Positions 26,456 to 39,596 of a stretch of DNA of 64,000 nt are shown in pieces. The position numbers and the translations under genes were made by a program. Source of the DNA: Protonemura montana (Eukaryota; Arthropoda; Insecta; Plecoptera; Nemouridae); assembly GCA_947568835.1 (NCBI GenBank), contig OX387607.1, positions 16,109,701 through 16,173,700 on the forward strand, given 5' to 3'. The notes beneath the pieces are model-generated. The model saw nothing but the letters and a program-made list of their open reading frames with translations, was not told the DNA's origin and did not search any database. Numbering within the stretch: position 1 is the first letter of the stretch; each line of letters opens with the position of its first letter.

Positions 26456-29400
26456 TTTATTGGTTTTAGTTCTAAAAACTCATAAAAAAATAACATTATC
26501 TAAAAAACCATGCTTATCATACACCAACGGCACTCAAAACCTTCAATGCCCCGTATACGAGCCTTCGGTCCACGTGGTCAAACTTTGAGAGGCCTAGAAT
26601 TATTAGAAACACCCAAAACCAAACCGAAACACCTAACTTTAGTGAATATAAATTCACCGATGAACCATTTGACATATTTTCAACCACTGAGAATGAGTTC
26701 TTTTCATGCGCGTAATGAGATTTGAAAGTAATCCAAACACTCTTTGAGAAACAACTCTTCCACACTTAGACCCTCTTTTAGTCAACCTGTCAACCTCGTC
26801 AACCTTCTATCACTCGCAGGTCCATCCTCGGGGGCGTCTCTCTATATCTTCGTCTCCATCGCCTATAATCCACCCACACAATGGGCGGCAATCAACGCGA
26901 ATATTTGCACCCTTTCAAGCACCTACGGGTCACTTCTCGCCTGAACTGGCGGACAGATATTGATATTTCCTAGATCACTCTTGTCAGTTTGGAAATGTCA
27001 CTCAAAATGAGATCATGCTTCTGTGGCCAGATGGAGAACTATGTTAAGAAGGGCGGTTTTTGGGAGTGAATGCAGATTTATTGATGCGTGTGGGTCTTTT
27101 ATTTACCCAGATTGGCTTACACCTGATTGGCCTGTCATATAGTGTCTACGAACTGTCATTTTCGATCAACTTCTTCTGCTATGTTCTCAATTCGACAGGA
27201 ATTGAATTTTGACTTTAAGATAAAGGAGATCATCTATATTTTTCTTGCTTGGAATGGTCTTTTGAGAAGAAGAGATCTTTTATAACCTGTTACAATCTTT
27301 ATACTTTACAAGATAATCTTAATTTTCATTTAGCTTTAAATAATGAAAGTCTAGCATGCCTAAGCGCTCGTCTTAACTAAATTGTTTAATTTCTTAACAA
27401 ACCATTAGCTAAATGATCGTTCTCTTTTATTATTTAATCAAAAAGATGTCGTAATTACTGGGTTATATACGCGTCCTAATCAGCGCAGAGTGCGACGGTT
27501 AAATTTTCGGAAATGTTCTTTTGTGATTTGATCGCAGCAGTTCCTCGGATAATTCCAGAACTGGCGCGTAAACTGTTCGGGAAATTGGCTGTTAGCTAAA
27601 GTAGATTTTCCAGGTTTCTCTGCGCAGTCGGGAAAGCCGGGAAAGCGACGGAAAAACGGGTGCAGAACGATTTGGCACGAAGGGGGTTGAGAAAATTAAG
27701 AAAATCACTTGCGATTCGTTCTAACTCCGTTCAATTTTCCATTTTCATTTCGTTATAATACACTTTCGAAAACACCCGCCTATCACAAATCTTCGAATTC
27801 AATCATCAGCAGCATTTATGGTTTTCGAAAAAAACCTATGATTGTTATGTTTGTGCACTTATTTACGATACAAAAATCTTTCAATAACTTTATTACTTTG
27901 CGTAACATGAAAAAAAAATGAGCGAAATTTGATGTAACTATGATGACTAAAATAGGAGGTGCCATATCCGTTTTGAAAATGGTATGCCATCAACACGAAA
28001 CTGTGATTACCTACTTTAGGGTACCTAAGAATGAAAATTAAACAACATAATTTACATCTTGTATTTCCATCCAGACCCGTAAAAAGAGGAGCTAACTACC
28101 GTCATAAAAAAAAAAAAAAAAACCAGAGATAACCACACATTCGGATTGGATGTTTGCTTGTAACGACGCCCTGCAGATAGCGCCGTCGCGACGCTACACG
28201 ACGGTGTTATTATGCAATGGTAATGACATTAAGGATAGCGTGATGGAAAGTTAAGTACTGTATTTTATAGATCCTGAATACATTAGGATGCAGTTTAATA
28301 GAGCTTTAGGCTCTGGCCGGTAATATCTTCAACGTGATTTGCTAGGTATTCGTTACCGTCTGGTATGGGGGTTACAACTGGTTTGGTAGGGGGGCGTTAA
28401 GACAGGTTAAAATCGCTCGTTCCAATGATATATAAAGGGTGGGTGCCAAGTAAAGGGGCTAGAGTTTCTTTATTGTTGTTCTGGAACGACTTTAGCGTCT
28501 TTTTACCAAGAAATGCAGAAAATGTCCTGAATTTGGTAGCTAATCTCGGGTCCTTGAAAGGATTGCGATAGGAATCTCCTGATTTTATTAATCAGGAACG
28601 ATGGAATTATATAATTTCACAATAATATCTAAATGGCGCCCTTATAGATATGTTTGACTTGCGCGTTGTAAATGCTGATGGGTTTTTGGAAACTCAGAAA
28701 GGAAAAATAATTAGAAATGTTTGTAATCTGAGAAGATTTCGTAGCCGCTCGTGTTATTTGTTTTAAATCTGTGACAGGCAGGACAGCAAAATTAAAATTG
28801 GTTTTGTTTTCACTTCAATTCTCTCCGTTCACCAACTTCAAAGAGGCTGGTACCTCGATCTTCTCTTGACCAGCAAAACAGAAGATCGAGGCTCCAGACT
28901 TTCAGCATTCTTGGCCAATTCGAAAGAAAATGTATCGAATACTCTTCATATATATAAGCGATATGCTGGGAAAATTGCAATAAGAATTGACTGTCATAAT
29001 GCACCTATAAAGTCAGTAAATTTGAAGCATGTACCATGTAATACCTTCAAGTGACGTGATGACTCAATCAATATGAGAAGATAAACTGCATCGTAGAGTG
29101 CATCGAAGTGCATCGGAAGGTGAAACATACCACGTTGCACTTGCACGACCGTCTCGAGTGCAACGCGTCGTGTTCGTAATATTCCAACCGATTCTTTTGT
29201 TTCGCGTGCATTTAATCATAGACAATGCCAGCGCCGGGTTGTGAACTCGCGTCTCTTTTTGTTGAAACCTATAACCTAAACATCGGTTGCATATGCCGTG
29301 GATAAATGGACGCTGTCTTACAAGAACCGTTGCCGTAAATGACGGGTAAAAGCGTTGGAACATTTTCTTTCTCAGGGAAACCCAGTTCAAAACATTTCCC

Positions 29401-29689
29401 CACCTATACCGACAGGCAAACCTGACAAAAATTAATAATTTCTCAAATTTTTAGCTCCATTTTTATTTTCTTATCTTCTAATTCGTATCTTCTGAGAATT
29501 TTTCGTGGATTTTTCAATTAAATTCCTACATTTGTGTGATTCGCTAATTAAAATGTCCCAAAGATTCGCTATTCCAGACTTTTCCTGCTCTTTTAAGTTA
29601 CTTAAAAAAGAGCTACGCTTATCCACAACGCCTCCTTAAGAAATCAAACCCCCCGCACCTGAGACCTGCACTTCTAGGAAAAGTACAAA
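26456..29689. other. Intergenic upstream of Drop/msh, no gene found
   Basis: No coding signal that I can support. A poly(A) run lies at about 28108-28123. Being the distal 5' flank of a developmental regulator, the stretch may hold enhancers, but no specific one can be named from one sequence. Confidence 0.4.
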
Positions 29690-29880
29690 CCACTTTCCTC
29701 ACCGTTCTTGTGGCCATGTGTCTTGGCATGTGCTATTCAAGCCGCCCGCTCCGATTGGCTACCGCCAAAGTGCACGACACAACGCAATGGGCGTAACGCT
29801 CGCCTCCCATTGGTCAGACGCTCGTGGTGGGGGGTTTCGTTGACAAGTAGGCGTGGCTAGATCGAGTGGTCGCGATATTA
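29690..29880 (+). promoter_or_regulatory. Candidate promoter-proximal region of Drop/msh
   Basis: A GC- and CpG-richer patch in AT-rich sequence, 560-750 bp before the start codon. It contains two CCAAT boxes in reverse orientation, ATTGG at 29754-29758 (in ccgattggct) and at 29809-29813 (in cccattggtcag). These are typical NF-Y site contexts. No TATA box is obvious and I cannot place the transcription start. The assignment rests on position and composition only. Confidence 0.3.
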
Positions 29881-30439
29881 TGCGATTCTTGTTACCAACC
29901 ACGCAGTAACAGTTGAACATCTGAAGCTAAATGTGCGACGATCTGATAGCAAAACACAGAACATCTCAAAGTGGTCGTGGTATCTTCTCTTTTTTTTTTG
30001 TTGCAAACTGGACAGAAGCGAGTTAGTTGTTGTTTTTTTTTCTCTTGGTGGTGTTTTTCGCTTCCAATGTCGCCTTGTTTCTCTACAATTGCGATCTAAA
30101 TCATTGTCCTGATTTAAATTAATGAGGCAATAACGCGTGGACACGGGTTTCAAGCCGGGTGATTAGTTTGTGGCGTTTTGGTTTTCATTAATTGGGACGT
30201 CTTGGTGCTACTGACGTCTTTGTCGAGTTGAAAAGTGACTTTTCAGAATGGAAAATGCGGACGCTCACGGCGAGTGTTGCAATTAAATATGATTAATTGA
30301 CTTGAAGAGAGATATCCAGACCAACCGTGTTTAGGTGCAACGAGTATTTCGAATTAATTTTACACTTGTAACTCCACGAGTAATTAAGTTATAGAGGCTA
30401 ATTAAAATAAAATAAAATAGTTTTGTTAAAAATAGCAAC

Positions 30440-31298
30440 ATGACCACTTCAAATCCTAAATTTTCGCAACCGCACAGTCCGCAAAGCGAATCGAAAACAT
30501 CAAACCCACAGCCGGCGAAATCTGCGACCTTTTTAAAGCACAAAATATCTTTCAGTGTTGATTCTTTGTTGTCTTCTTCGAGCACCAGGAATCAGAACAA
30601 CAATGTACAAGACAGTGAAGTGACAGTCGCCAGACGAGTTGCTCTCGAGTGCGTGCCCGGGTTTCGAGTGGTCGACCGCGTGGAGGAAAAGCCAAGGAAA
30701 CACGGTGAAAAGCCGCAGGGAAATGGTCTGGTACACGCGGAAAATGCAGTGACAAGTGACGAACATGATAGGCTAAGCAGTGACGAAGAATTGAACGTTG
30801 ACGACGAGGATGTTCCTAGTAGTTACCAGCAAAGAAGCCGGCAATATTCCATACATAGTAAAATTAAATCGTCAATAAGTTCTAGTCCATTAGAAGAGTT
30901 CACTAAAAGATGCGACGAAATCAATTTAGAGAATCATAGAAATTATTTACGCGGTCATTCCGACGAGATGTACCGCAATAGAGATCATAGAGAGTTTGAC
31001 GAAAACCTAGACATTGCCAGTAAAGAGAGAGAAAACTCGCGGAAAATGCAGGGCGTCGATTTAGAAGAGAAGAAGTATATGGAGACAGGTGGCGCTATCT
31101 ACAGGCACTCGCCGCCAACAACGCCGAGTACCTCTACGCCGCCTCCGATGGATGATGGTGGTGAGGAGGACGGTGTGGTCTCTAGACCGACCCCTCAGCA
31201 TCCTGGTCCAGCTGGTCCGATGGGATCGCCGTGCTGGAACTTTCCCGGGGCACAGTTTTCATGGATGCCGGCGATGTACAGGACTAACTCCCCAAATA
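30440..31298 (+). CDS. Dr: Drop / muscle segment homeobox (Msx class), exon 1
   Basis: Encodes residues 1-286 plus the first base of codon 287. The ATG sits in a good insect context (agcaacATG). Residues 38-44 (FSVDSLL), in a basic setting, form an EH1-like motif of the kind that recruits the Groucho co-repressor in Msx proteins. The middle is low-complexity and charged, with Ser/Glu/Asp/Arg-rich stretches and a PPTTPSTSTPPP run. The end (..FSWMPAMYRTNSPN) resembles the segment just before the intron in Msx genes. The open frame runs on past 31298, but a strong donor (A|GTAAGTG) lies at 31299 and joins in phase to exon 2. Msx/msh proteins are nuclear repressors that specify dorsal neuroectoderm and muscle progenitors in insects. 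The joined product is 453 residues, somewhat shorter than the fly protein. Confidence 0.9.
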
Positions 31299-34200
31299 GT
31301 AAGTGCAGGGTGCAAGGATATTTAATTGTTAAGTTAGGTCATTTGTTTTCAAAGCTATTTGGCACTTTAAAAGCTACTCCAAGCTTCTTAACAGTTAAAA
31401 CAGCTGATGATATTGACAATCATGTTTAGGGGTTTAAACCGCTTTCAATAATGACCAATTCAAACGGGCAATTTAGTTCATTTTACCCGAAGTTTGATTT
31501 TTTTACAACACGAAATTTGGAATATATACTTTGACCTAACAAAATATGTCAGTAGTTAATATTAGCAGCTCAGTTTTTGACAATTCATTTATAGGTTTTT
31601 GTAACAAATTCGACAATTTTGCAATCGATTCCGATCAAAGTTGCAAAATATCGTTTGACATTCCCATGTGTTATTTGTTATTCCTGTTTTGATTGATTAG
31701 TTAGAAGCTCATTACATATTTTATCACATGCCTTGGTAATAAACTATGAAAAGTATCATCAATCTAGAACCTAATATAAATACAGCCGATAAACATTGGC
31801 CACTTATGATCGCAATCAATTCGATATCAGAGAAATAATATTGCAAACGTGTTTTAAATTTGAAATCGCATCACGAGATGCATCGCAACAAGAAGTAACA
31901 ACGCGAGTTGATATTTATTTCCCATAACTTGAGCCTCGTCTTGAGCGCTTGCACGTGCGTCCTCCACGGGGAACAAATCATTGCTAACTATGATCTAATT
32001 AACCTACGTGATGTGCAACATACAATTGATGATCTCAAATACAAGTAATTGACAATTTGTTGAGAGATGGTTTGAAAATCAACCAAGATTATTTCTTACC
32101 AGGCGACTGCTCGCTTCTTTTCATGTAGGAATTATCATTTTTATCAAATCCTTTTAAGTCGCTGCAAGTTTTATATGAAACAGGATTTCTGTAATAATAT
32201 TTATTTGGTTATAAAAAGTGGCGTCGTGATATTTGTTATCGAGTCAATTTCTCCCAATTCTTGATCGTTGGTTTTTATTTCTTATTTACGAAACATGCTT
32301 GAGTTCTGGTGCTGGTCATGTGCTGGTCAGGTGCTGGTCAGGTGCTAGTATGAACCCGCTGGATAATACCCGATGTGAATTACCACCAGTGTAATGCTTA
32401 TTACGTCTCTGCTTGCAATTAGACGGGTGGAGGTGCCGAGTTGTACAATAAAAACAATGTGGTACAACACTTCAGTAGTTTTTATATTAAAAGAGATGAT
32501 TTGACCTGTTTTACCGTTGTGCTCTGACTAGAAGAGGGTTTTAGCTCTAAAAAGAGTCTAAAGTCTGTAAGGTTTGGAGAGTTTAGGCTCCTTTTTAGGG
32601 TCACAAACCTCATTTAATCAGAGCACCAAACCATGGCTCTTAAAATAACCACGCGACCATTAAACGCGGTACAGAAAAATGTAATTTTCCTTCAAATTTA
32701 GAGTTTTTTTTTATTGTATTTTTCTATTCACACCTAAGACAGCTTCATAAAAAATTCTCAGGGTTTAGTACAAGACGTAAAGAAGCTACGAAGATTTGAA
32801 GGAATTTCCCAATTGATTTTGTTGAATTGAAAGTAAATTCTATTTGCAAATTTGGATACCAACAGAGCGGTTGATTTTTGTTAGCAATGCTACTCAGAAT
32901 CACACCAATTTCGATCAGCTTTTAAATTCGAATCGTGAAACCAAATCACGTGTTCATTTAAAGTATGAAATGTGTTTTCATTCCCTGTATAAATCTCCGA
33001 CTCTGGTTTCCCATGATGAACAGGGGATGCATCTGTAGAGCAACTAAACTCTTTGGTAGGCGCCGACATGCAACGAAACAATACCGCGATGCAGTAAAGT
33101 AATTCTAATCATGATCTTATTGCCAGTCTCCAGTTCTGATTGCTACAGAGAAATGTCATAATCATCTTCAAGCAATCGATGCGACGAATCACATGGTTGT
33201 CATGGATTCGATTCACATCATTAGCAAGCGACATATCAACATTTTAACTGCCATAATTGGAATTAATATATTTTTATTAAAACTGGAAAAAGTAGGCGTA
33301 CTTTTAGTGATGATATTGCTATTCATATGTGTGGTTACGTTTGTAATTAATGACTTTATATAAAGGTAGATCTCGTTTGTTAGTGTGATGGTTTTCCAGG
33401 TAAAATCGAGACATTGTGTGCTGTTGCTAATTTGAAATCGTATTCCCGGACGAAACCCGGACAGTGAATTATTGATGAAACGCCGTACAGAAATTCTTTT
33501 GATCTTTTGAGACGCCATTAAAATCGGTCGTCAGGATCACTTTTTTTTCTTTCAAATATTGGAAACTTCTGATCTTGAAAGAATTCCTGCTAATTGGGTT
33601 TTATTTATAGCTTTGTCTATCTTCGAAAATGGATTTCTTTATATATTTTTTATATCAATTATAATACGTTTACTGTGTTGAAGAAAAAAAAAACGATATA
33701 CATAATAGCAATTAATTTTTTCACGAAATTGTACTTTTTATCCACGCGTGTAATTTATTGCGTTTCAACTTTCCGAGTGTACTTAGATCTGTCTTTAAAG
33801 TTACAGGAAAACACGCTTGTAGTTCACTTATCAGGAATTGTTTCCAAAACCTTTCAATTATGACATCAAAGTGAATATGTCTCTTTTATGTTTCAAGACT
33901 TTTAACAAGTTTATGAATCGAGTTGACTTGAAATCTCTTGACCTCATAATCATTGCCAATTAAATCTCTGACCCCTGATTAATCTTTGCATGGGGTGACT
34001 TTGTTTTCAAAGATAATAACTATCGTGTAATTTTGCAATAATAAAAATAATAACAAAGTTATTGGAGAATCGTTCCTGCGTCATAATCATTAAATTTCTA
34101 AAACATTTTTTAATTGATAATAACTTCATATTAATCATCGCGATCGATAAATGCCAACAAATTATAAATCGCCACAATTAAATTAAAGCCAATCCAATTA

Positions 34201-34945
34201 GTTTTACAATCAGTACACATTTTTTCCAATTATAATAAATGCAATTACATAACTTGCGCACTCAGATGCCACGAGCATCAGACTATTTATCTCTGTCGTA
34301 TATTAAACCGCATTTTCCTGATGCACCATATTTTCTGGGGCCAACACCAATTATTTATATAACTACAGATGCAATCGACTATCAATTAAAAATTAAAATA
34401 CCAGCTAAGCGTCAGCTGATCGACCTAAACGTTCGATTTAATCAACGGAATTTGCTTCTGGAAATTCATTTTGATAACAAATCCTTTCCGGATCTTCCTA
34501 TTTCCATTCGTCCTTACAAAGAAAACAATCAGGATCGGCTTGGACCAATCTAAAGTACAGCCGTTTCACCTGGCGCATGCATTTCTACAGAAATAGTTAT
34601 ACAAAATGTGACATAGCCAAAGCTACAGTTAGTCATTTTTATGCAAATATTTCACTTATTTTATTGATTATTAGAACTTATATAGAACGTGTAACATTCT
34701 AAGCAATCCAGGAACCTCAAGGGCCCTCGAATGGTACTATCTAGCATGCACAACTGGTTATATGGAGGTCCTAAGTATCTTCGTAAAAGCTACCTTTACA
34801 TAATTGTCAATCACGAATCGTATATCAAGGTATTCTAAATTATGTTTGCCTAAAAGTGTATTTGGTAGACAGGTGTATCTCAAATCATCAGTCGAACACT
34901 CAAGCGGTATGACTCGATATACTAACAAAGTACCTTTACTTCCAG
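31299..34945 (+). other. Single intron of Drop/msh (3647 bp)
   Basis: Bounded by GTAAGT at 31299 and 'tacctttacttccag' at 34945. It is a phase-1 intron: one base of codon 287 lies upstream and two downstream. One intron a short way upstream of the homeodomain is the usual Msx structure. The intron holds an 11-bp tandem repeat at 32309-32349 and an AT-rich block dense in TAAT/ATTA at about 33940-34260. A 104-codon frame at 34239-34553 has no recognised domain and no clear splice context. Confidence 0.85.
32309..32349 (+). repeat. Short 11-bp tandem repeat, ~3.7 copies
   Basis: Unit close to GGTGCTGGTCA, with one variant position. It lies inside the Drop/msh intron; function unknown. Confidence 0.8.
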
Positions 34946-35448
34946 AAGGCAACCCACTGCTCCAGGGTGAAGGCGCCCGCCTGATCTTCCCTCCAGGAGC
35001 CCACCACTTGGGACCCCTTCCAGCCGCCGCCGTCCGTTGTACCCTCCGCAAGCACAAACCAAATCGCAAGCCGCGCACGCCGTTCACCACACAGCAACTT
35101 CTGTCGCTAGAGAAGAAATTCAGAGAGAAACAATATCTTAGCATCGCAGAGCGAGCAGAGTTCAGCTCGTCGCTTCACCTCACCGAGACGCAGGTCAAAA
35201 TCTGGTTCCAAAATCGCAGAGCCAAAGCCAAGCGATTGCAAGAAGCTGAAATCGAGAAGTTTCGACTTTCGGCTCGGCCCCTTTTGCCGCCGTCTTTTGC
35301 GCTCTTTGGTTCTGGGGGCCCGGGTTTGGTTCCAGGGAACGTTCCCCCTTTCTTTGCTGCGGCGATGGCGGCTGCTGCTGCCCGGAATCAGCAAAACTTT
35401 TCCATGTTTGGTCATTCCGGTATCATGGGAGCAATGCAGCACCAGTGA
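34946..35448 (+). CDS. Dr: Drop / muscle segment homeobox (Msx class), exon 2 with homeodomain
   Basis: Starts after the acceptor at 34944-34945 and completes codon 287 (AAA, Lys). It ends at TGA 35446-35448, giving a 453-residue protein. The homeodomain spans residues 326-385 (35062-35241). It shows the Msx hallmarks: RKPRTPFTT at the N-terminal arm, [15 protein letters not shown] in helices 1-2, and the recognition helix [18 protein letters not shown] with Gln50 and Asn51, so a TAATTG-type site is expected. CTLRKHKP just before it is also Msx-typical. After it come EAEIEKF, a P/L-rich stretch and an alanine run (AAAMAAAAA). The upstream open part of this frame (34804-34945) is intron. Only one Msx-class gene is seen. 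Confidence 0.96.
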
Positions 35449-38400
35449 ATGTACTTATAGCATACCAAACCCACCCGTTATATTCTTGTGAAAATCGGGA
35501 AAATCTGGGTCGAGCCAAAAATTCCTTTTTGTTATACTATTGGGTTTACAGGTTTACTCAGAGTCCCAGCGCTAATGTTTCACTTTAGCAAACGAGGCTG
35601 GCAACATTTGGTAATGGAAAGTGCCACCCGATGGCGCTTGCTGCCGTCCTTTTCAACAAAACTCTACAATTAAATAACTACAAGACTAAAACGTCATTAA
35701 AATGCTTGTAAACTGTTGTGGTTAGCATAATTAAAGATGCAATGAGCGTAAACAAGTCTGAATTGAGAGTAACTACGATCAATAACGAAAAGAAATTTCT
35801 TAACACTCGAAAGGATGGTGTCTCCATCTTGTAGCATCTTCCATTTCCGTCGCTCGGTATTTTTTGTGCTCTATGTTAACATATTAGTGATGGCATTCTG
35901 ACAAACCTATAAACTCAGCGGGTTAATCATAAAATTGGCAGCCTATTACAACGTACGGAGGTAATGTTTAACATCTCTGCTCTTTCTCGTGTAGTCAACC
36001 TGATTCCTAAATTGTTTCTCCTTTAGTTATTTGTTAGGTTAAAACGATTACCATGGGAAAAACGGTAAAAAGTGCCATAATTTGAAGGAAACATTACATT
36101 ATTTATATATTTATATCCATGAAAATATTGTATTAAAGCTTATTTATTGTTGTGTAAGTATATACGTTCCTTGACGCCCTATAGCTATTATGTACCATAA
36201 CATATTATGCGTTTCAATAATTGTACAAAGTAATTCTATTTAAATCGAAGTAACACCGATCTCATTAACTGTATACAAATTTGACTGAAATTAATTTTGT
36301 CGTTCAAAAAAGTGTCTAAATGTGTATATGTCTTCTTATTTTCCTTCCTCTTGTTCCTTATTTTTGAATCCGCTACACAAAGCTGATAACCTCCGATCAA
36401 AACACGCTTTCTGAAGGGTTGACATTTTCAATTTGTCCAGCTACATAATTATTTACGACCACTAACACTAGCGAAGCCATATGAAGAGCATGAAATAAAA
36501 ATTCAATTACGTTTATGACATTTCCAATTAAAATGTTAAATGATTTATTACATGATCTACGTGCGTGTGTCATTAACAAGTTTTCGATCCACGCAATAAA
36601 GGTAATTAGCCAATGAATGGATTACATATATATACATGTGTATATAATATAACTGTACCCGAACGCAGGACCAAGCAATTCCAAGCAAATGTTTTCTCTA
36701 AAACATCCTCTTTACGACTCAACTTGGACGACTAATTTGGCAGACATGCATTCGATAATCATGACATAGTTAATTAAACAAAAGTTCACTTACCACTCGC
36801 GCTTGTGTTTTGATCTTTCGCCGCTCGTGCAACCAGCAAATCTACTTGAATACATACGTGCCGCGTGTCGGTAATTGGGTTTCAAACTACCGCGCTGTGA
36901 ATTCCTTGCACTTCTAACTGCGCTTCAGTTGGCAGCATTGTTTCATGACGGTCATGTCTTGCGAATGTTGGCAATAAATCAGCTGACTGGCAAACTGTCA
37001 TAATCACTACGTACAATAACCTAAAAAAAAAAAAAAAACGCCAGTACGTAGTTGCTGAATTTCTTTCGCTAGAGCTGAGTCGTAGAATCGATTCAATTTA
37101 CTTTTGAAATTATCGTTTTACAATCAATTATTTTCCATCCCATTTGCAAGTTTTTCTATAGTAGATATGAAATACAATTTAAAACTTCTAATTGGACTCG
37201 TTTAAATGATTTGAAACTTGTTTTTGTATACATTTTGTCAAATATAAATAACTCTTCCAGTTACGCTCGGCAATAATTAACAAAGAAATTAAATGCGAAA
37301 CTCGTTCGGCTCGCAGACTAATTAGTAATATCGAATGAATGATTGCCGATGTTGTTGGAAAACTGATTGAATCGAGTTTTAATTAGTTGTCATAATCTTA
37401 GCAATCTTGTCTGCAGACCGTGTCTTTGATCGAATGCCAAGAGGAGCGGTTTCCTTTACACAGCCGAGCGAACCTTGTCAAACATTGAGCATTGAAGGGG
37501 CAAGGCAAAGGAGGATAGTTTTTAAAATTACATCTAAACAATGCACTGGCAAAGCAACTTTCAGGACTTTTCACAATTATCAAACAACTTGCTCTTGCAT
37601 ATAGGCCCGAAAACAACGGAAGCCATTCCAACTTCTCAGCTCTTCTTTCGCAAAAATCAATTCAGTTCCAGTGCAACTAAAGATCAAAACGATTGAGCAT
37701 CTTCAAGATATTCAGCTGAATTGTCATATGAATTGTAAGCTCTTCAAGAGGTCAACTGTTGAGATCTTGCCATGATCTTCGAAGATCACAAGTGAAATCT
37801 ACCGGCAGTGGATGAAATAGAAGATTGAGGTAAGTGAAAGATCTAGTCGGAGATATGGTTAGTGATGTAATACGTCACTTCCTGCTCGCGTCTGCCCATG
37901 TGCGTTGATTGCGTTTGTTGGCGAAGTTACAGCGATGATATGCGTGTAGATGTATGTAGATGCGTGAAGATGCGTGCAGATGCGTTATTTATGTACATTT
38001 TTTACATTTTATGTACATTTGTGTAACCGGACTTTGAAAAATGTGTCACGTTTGACATTTTGCAATGAAATATATCAACGAAATCCGTACAAAACATCAA
38101 AGTTGACTTTATAAGTTAAATATTTGCTATCGTGATTCGCGGATTGTTTCAAAATTACTCGGGATATTATAATGACACTTTTTACTGACAAACTAGAAGC
38201 ACTTTTTTGTCTCATCTGTCAGCTGTCAGTTTGACAGATTCTAGATGGCGCTGTCTTAATCTAAAATGAATTGCATCTTTAGTAATTTAATACTTGTTAA
38301 TTACTGCTCGCATTTTGTCGCGATGATGATGGTAAAAAGTCGGTCACAAAAGATATCACTCCGGCACATTAATCTGGAACGCGTGTGATTTTCAAAAGAT

Positions 38401-38999
38401 TTTAACATTTTTAGCTGCCAAGAAACAAAAAAAAACGGGTGAAAGAAAGTGGAATTTGATATTTTCCATTGAACTTGTATGTGTGGAAGAACAGTCATGT
38501 CAAGATCTGAGGACAAAAAACTCAGTTTTGGGAAAGCAATTCATTTTTCAGTATCAATTTTTCGAACGGCCGTTCATTTCTGAGCTCAAATTAAAAAGAG
38601 CGTTGAAACCCTTCCACGGGCCGCTTTAAAACGCAATCACCTTCCAGAAACAACAACTTTTCTTAACTCAATTATGACCCTGTATGTCTTCAAGACAAAT
38701 GTTCCTTATGTTTTTCTTGTCGCTTTCGATTTGCTTCTCGATTGGAATCCAAATTATTCCCGAGATCTCCAGCATCGCCATGTCCCGTTAAATTACTCCA
38801 ATCCCTAACATCTCAAGGGCTAAAATTACAAAAAAACCTGAAGCAAAGAAACTTAAAAAGTGGGAATTGACTACAGGCATATGTTACTTCCCACACAAAA
38901 TACCTTGACGCTTTTCCAAAAATGCTCACAAAGCAAATTTTACCCGAGTAACCATCCGGTCAAATTTTCATTTTTTCTTGGGTGGTCAATTTTTCTCTT
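35449..38999. other. Drop/msh 3' UTR and downstream intergenic
   Basis: The 3' UTR starts at 35449. An AATAAA at about 36592 and ATTAAA-type words at about 35695 and 36132 could be polyadenylation signals; I cannot choose between them. The rest is AT-rich without a supported gene. A poly(A) run lies at about 37023-37038. About 38208-38262 has 'tcagctgtcagtttgacag' beside 'gatggcgctgtc', words common at insect repeat ends. Confidence 0.4.
37937..37986 (+). repeat. Short ~10-bp tandem repeat (tgcgtgnaga)
   Basis: About five imperfect copies of TGCGTGTAGA/TGCGTGCAGA. Isolated; function unknown. Confidence 0.75.
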
Positions 39000-39360
39000 C
39001 GGCCTCCACCCTGACCCCCCCCCCCCCCCACACTTCACTGCCTGGGGCGTGCACTCGATGTCGCCGTGCTGGTCAAGAATCTCCAATTAATTAGCCCGGC
39101 ACGCCATACCATGAAACAGTAGCCGGTAGCCCCAGGTTCGAGCTCGGGTAGTAGCCATACCTTGCCACGGTGGCGTGGGGGAGGGGCAGGGGGGCAGGGG
39201 GGGTGGACTGGTTGTTGTGGCTCTCATTAGCTACGAGAGCCGCCTAATTGGGCAGTGCTACCAACGTTCCGTGTTACTAGTGTTTCGCTTCGATCCCCGC
39301 CCGTCCCCAACCCGTCCCCGCTGATTCGACCCACGAGCGACGATACTCGTTGACAATGTA
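39000..39360. repeat. GC-rich block, probable unidentified repeat
   Basis: Strongly GC-rich compared with its surroundings. It has a C run at about 39016-39029 and G-rich runs at 39176-39212. A B-box-like word, 'aggttcgagctcggg', lies at about 39133-39147, and 'ttgccacggtggcgtgggg' suggests an interspersed element. I cannot classify it. The frame here (38860-39090) is interrupted by the homopolymer and has no domain. Confidence 0.35.
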
Positions 39361-39536
39361 AGCTAACATTTAAACTGTATTTAGTTCAATTTTACCACCT
39401 TTTTAGATGTTCTAGATATGGATTTGGAGGTCACTACAACCCAAAAAAAGAATTTTCAAAGTTTCCCCTTAAGAATAATTCACAGAGACATTTTATTATT
39501 ATAAAGAATAATAACCTTTCCAAAATTGATGCACAA

Positions 39537-39596
39537 ACTGGGACTCGAAGCCCGATCTTCACCCTTTAATAAGCACGCTGACTCCATTATACCTGT
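39537..39596 (-). tRNA. Isolated tRNA-like segment, probably a relic
   Basis: On the - strand there is an A-box-like start (ggtataatggagtcagcg) and 38-40 bases later a B-box-like 'gggcttcgagtccc'. The central loop reads ttattaa. Stem pairing is imperfect, so it is probably a tRNA pseudogene or SINE head. It abuts a SINE tail motif on the opposite strand. Confidence 0.3.

Noticed and set aside
31299..31429. Read-through end of the exon 1 frame (to a stop at 31429)
   Set aside because: A strong GTAAGTG donor at 31299 and loss of Msx-like sequence after it indicate intron. A truncated isoform cannot be excluded but has no support.
34239..34553. 104-codon frame in the Drop/msh intron
   Set aside because: No recognised domain, no splice sites that fit the Msx structure, and it overlaps AT-rich, probably regulatory DNA.
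34804..34945. Upstream extension of the homeodomain frame as an alternative first exon
   Set aside because: It starts at a non-ATG codon and runs through the polypyrimidine tract and acceptor; the spliced joint to 30440-31298 is in phase and gives the expected Msx structure.
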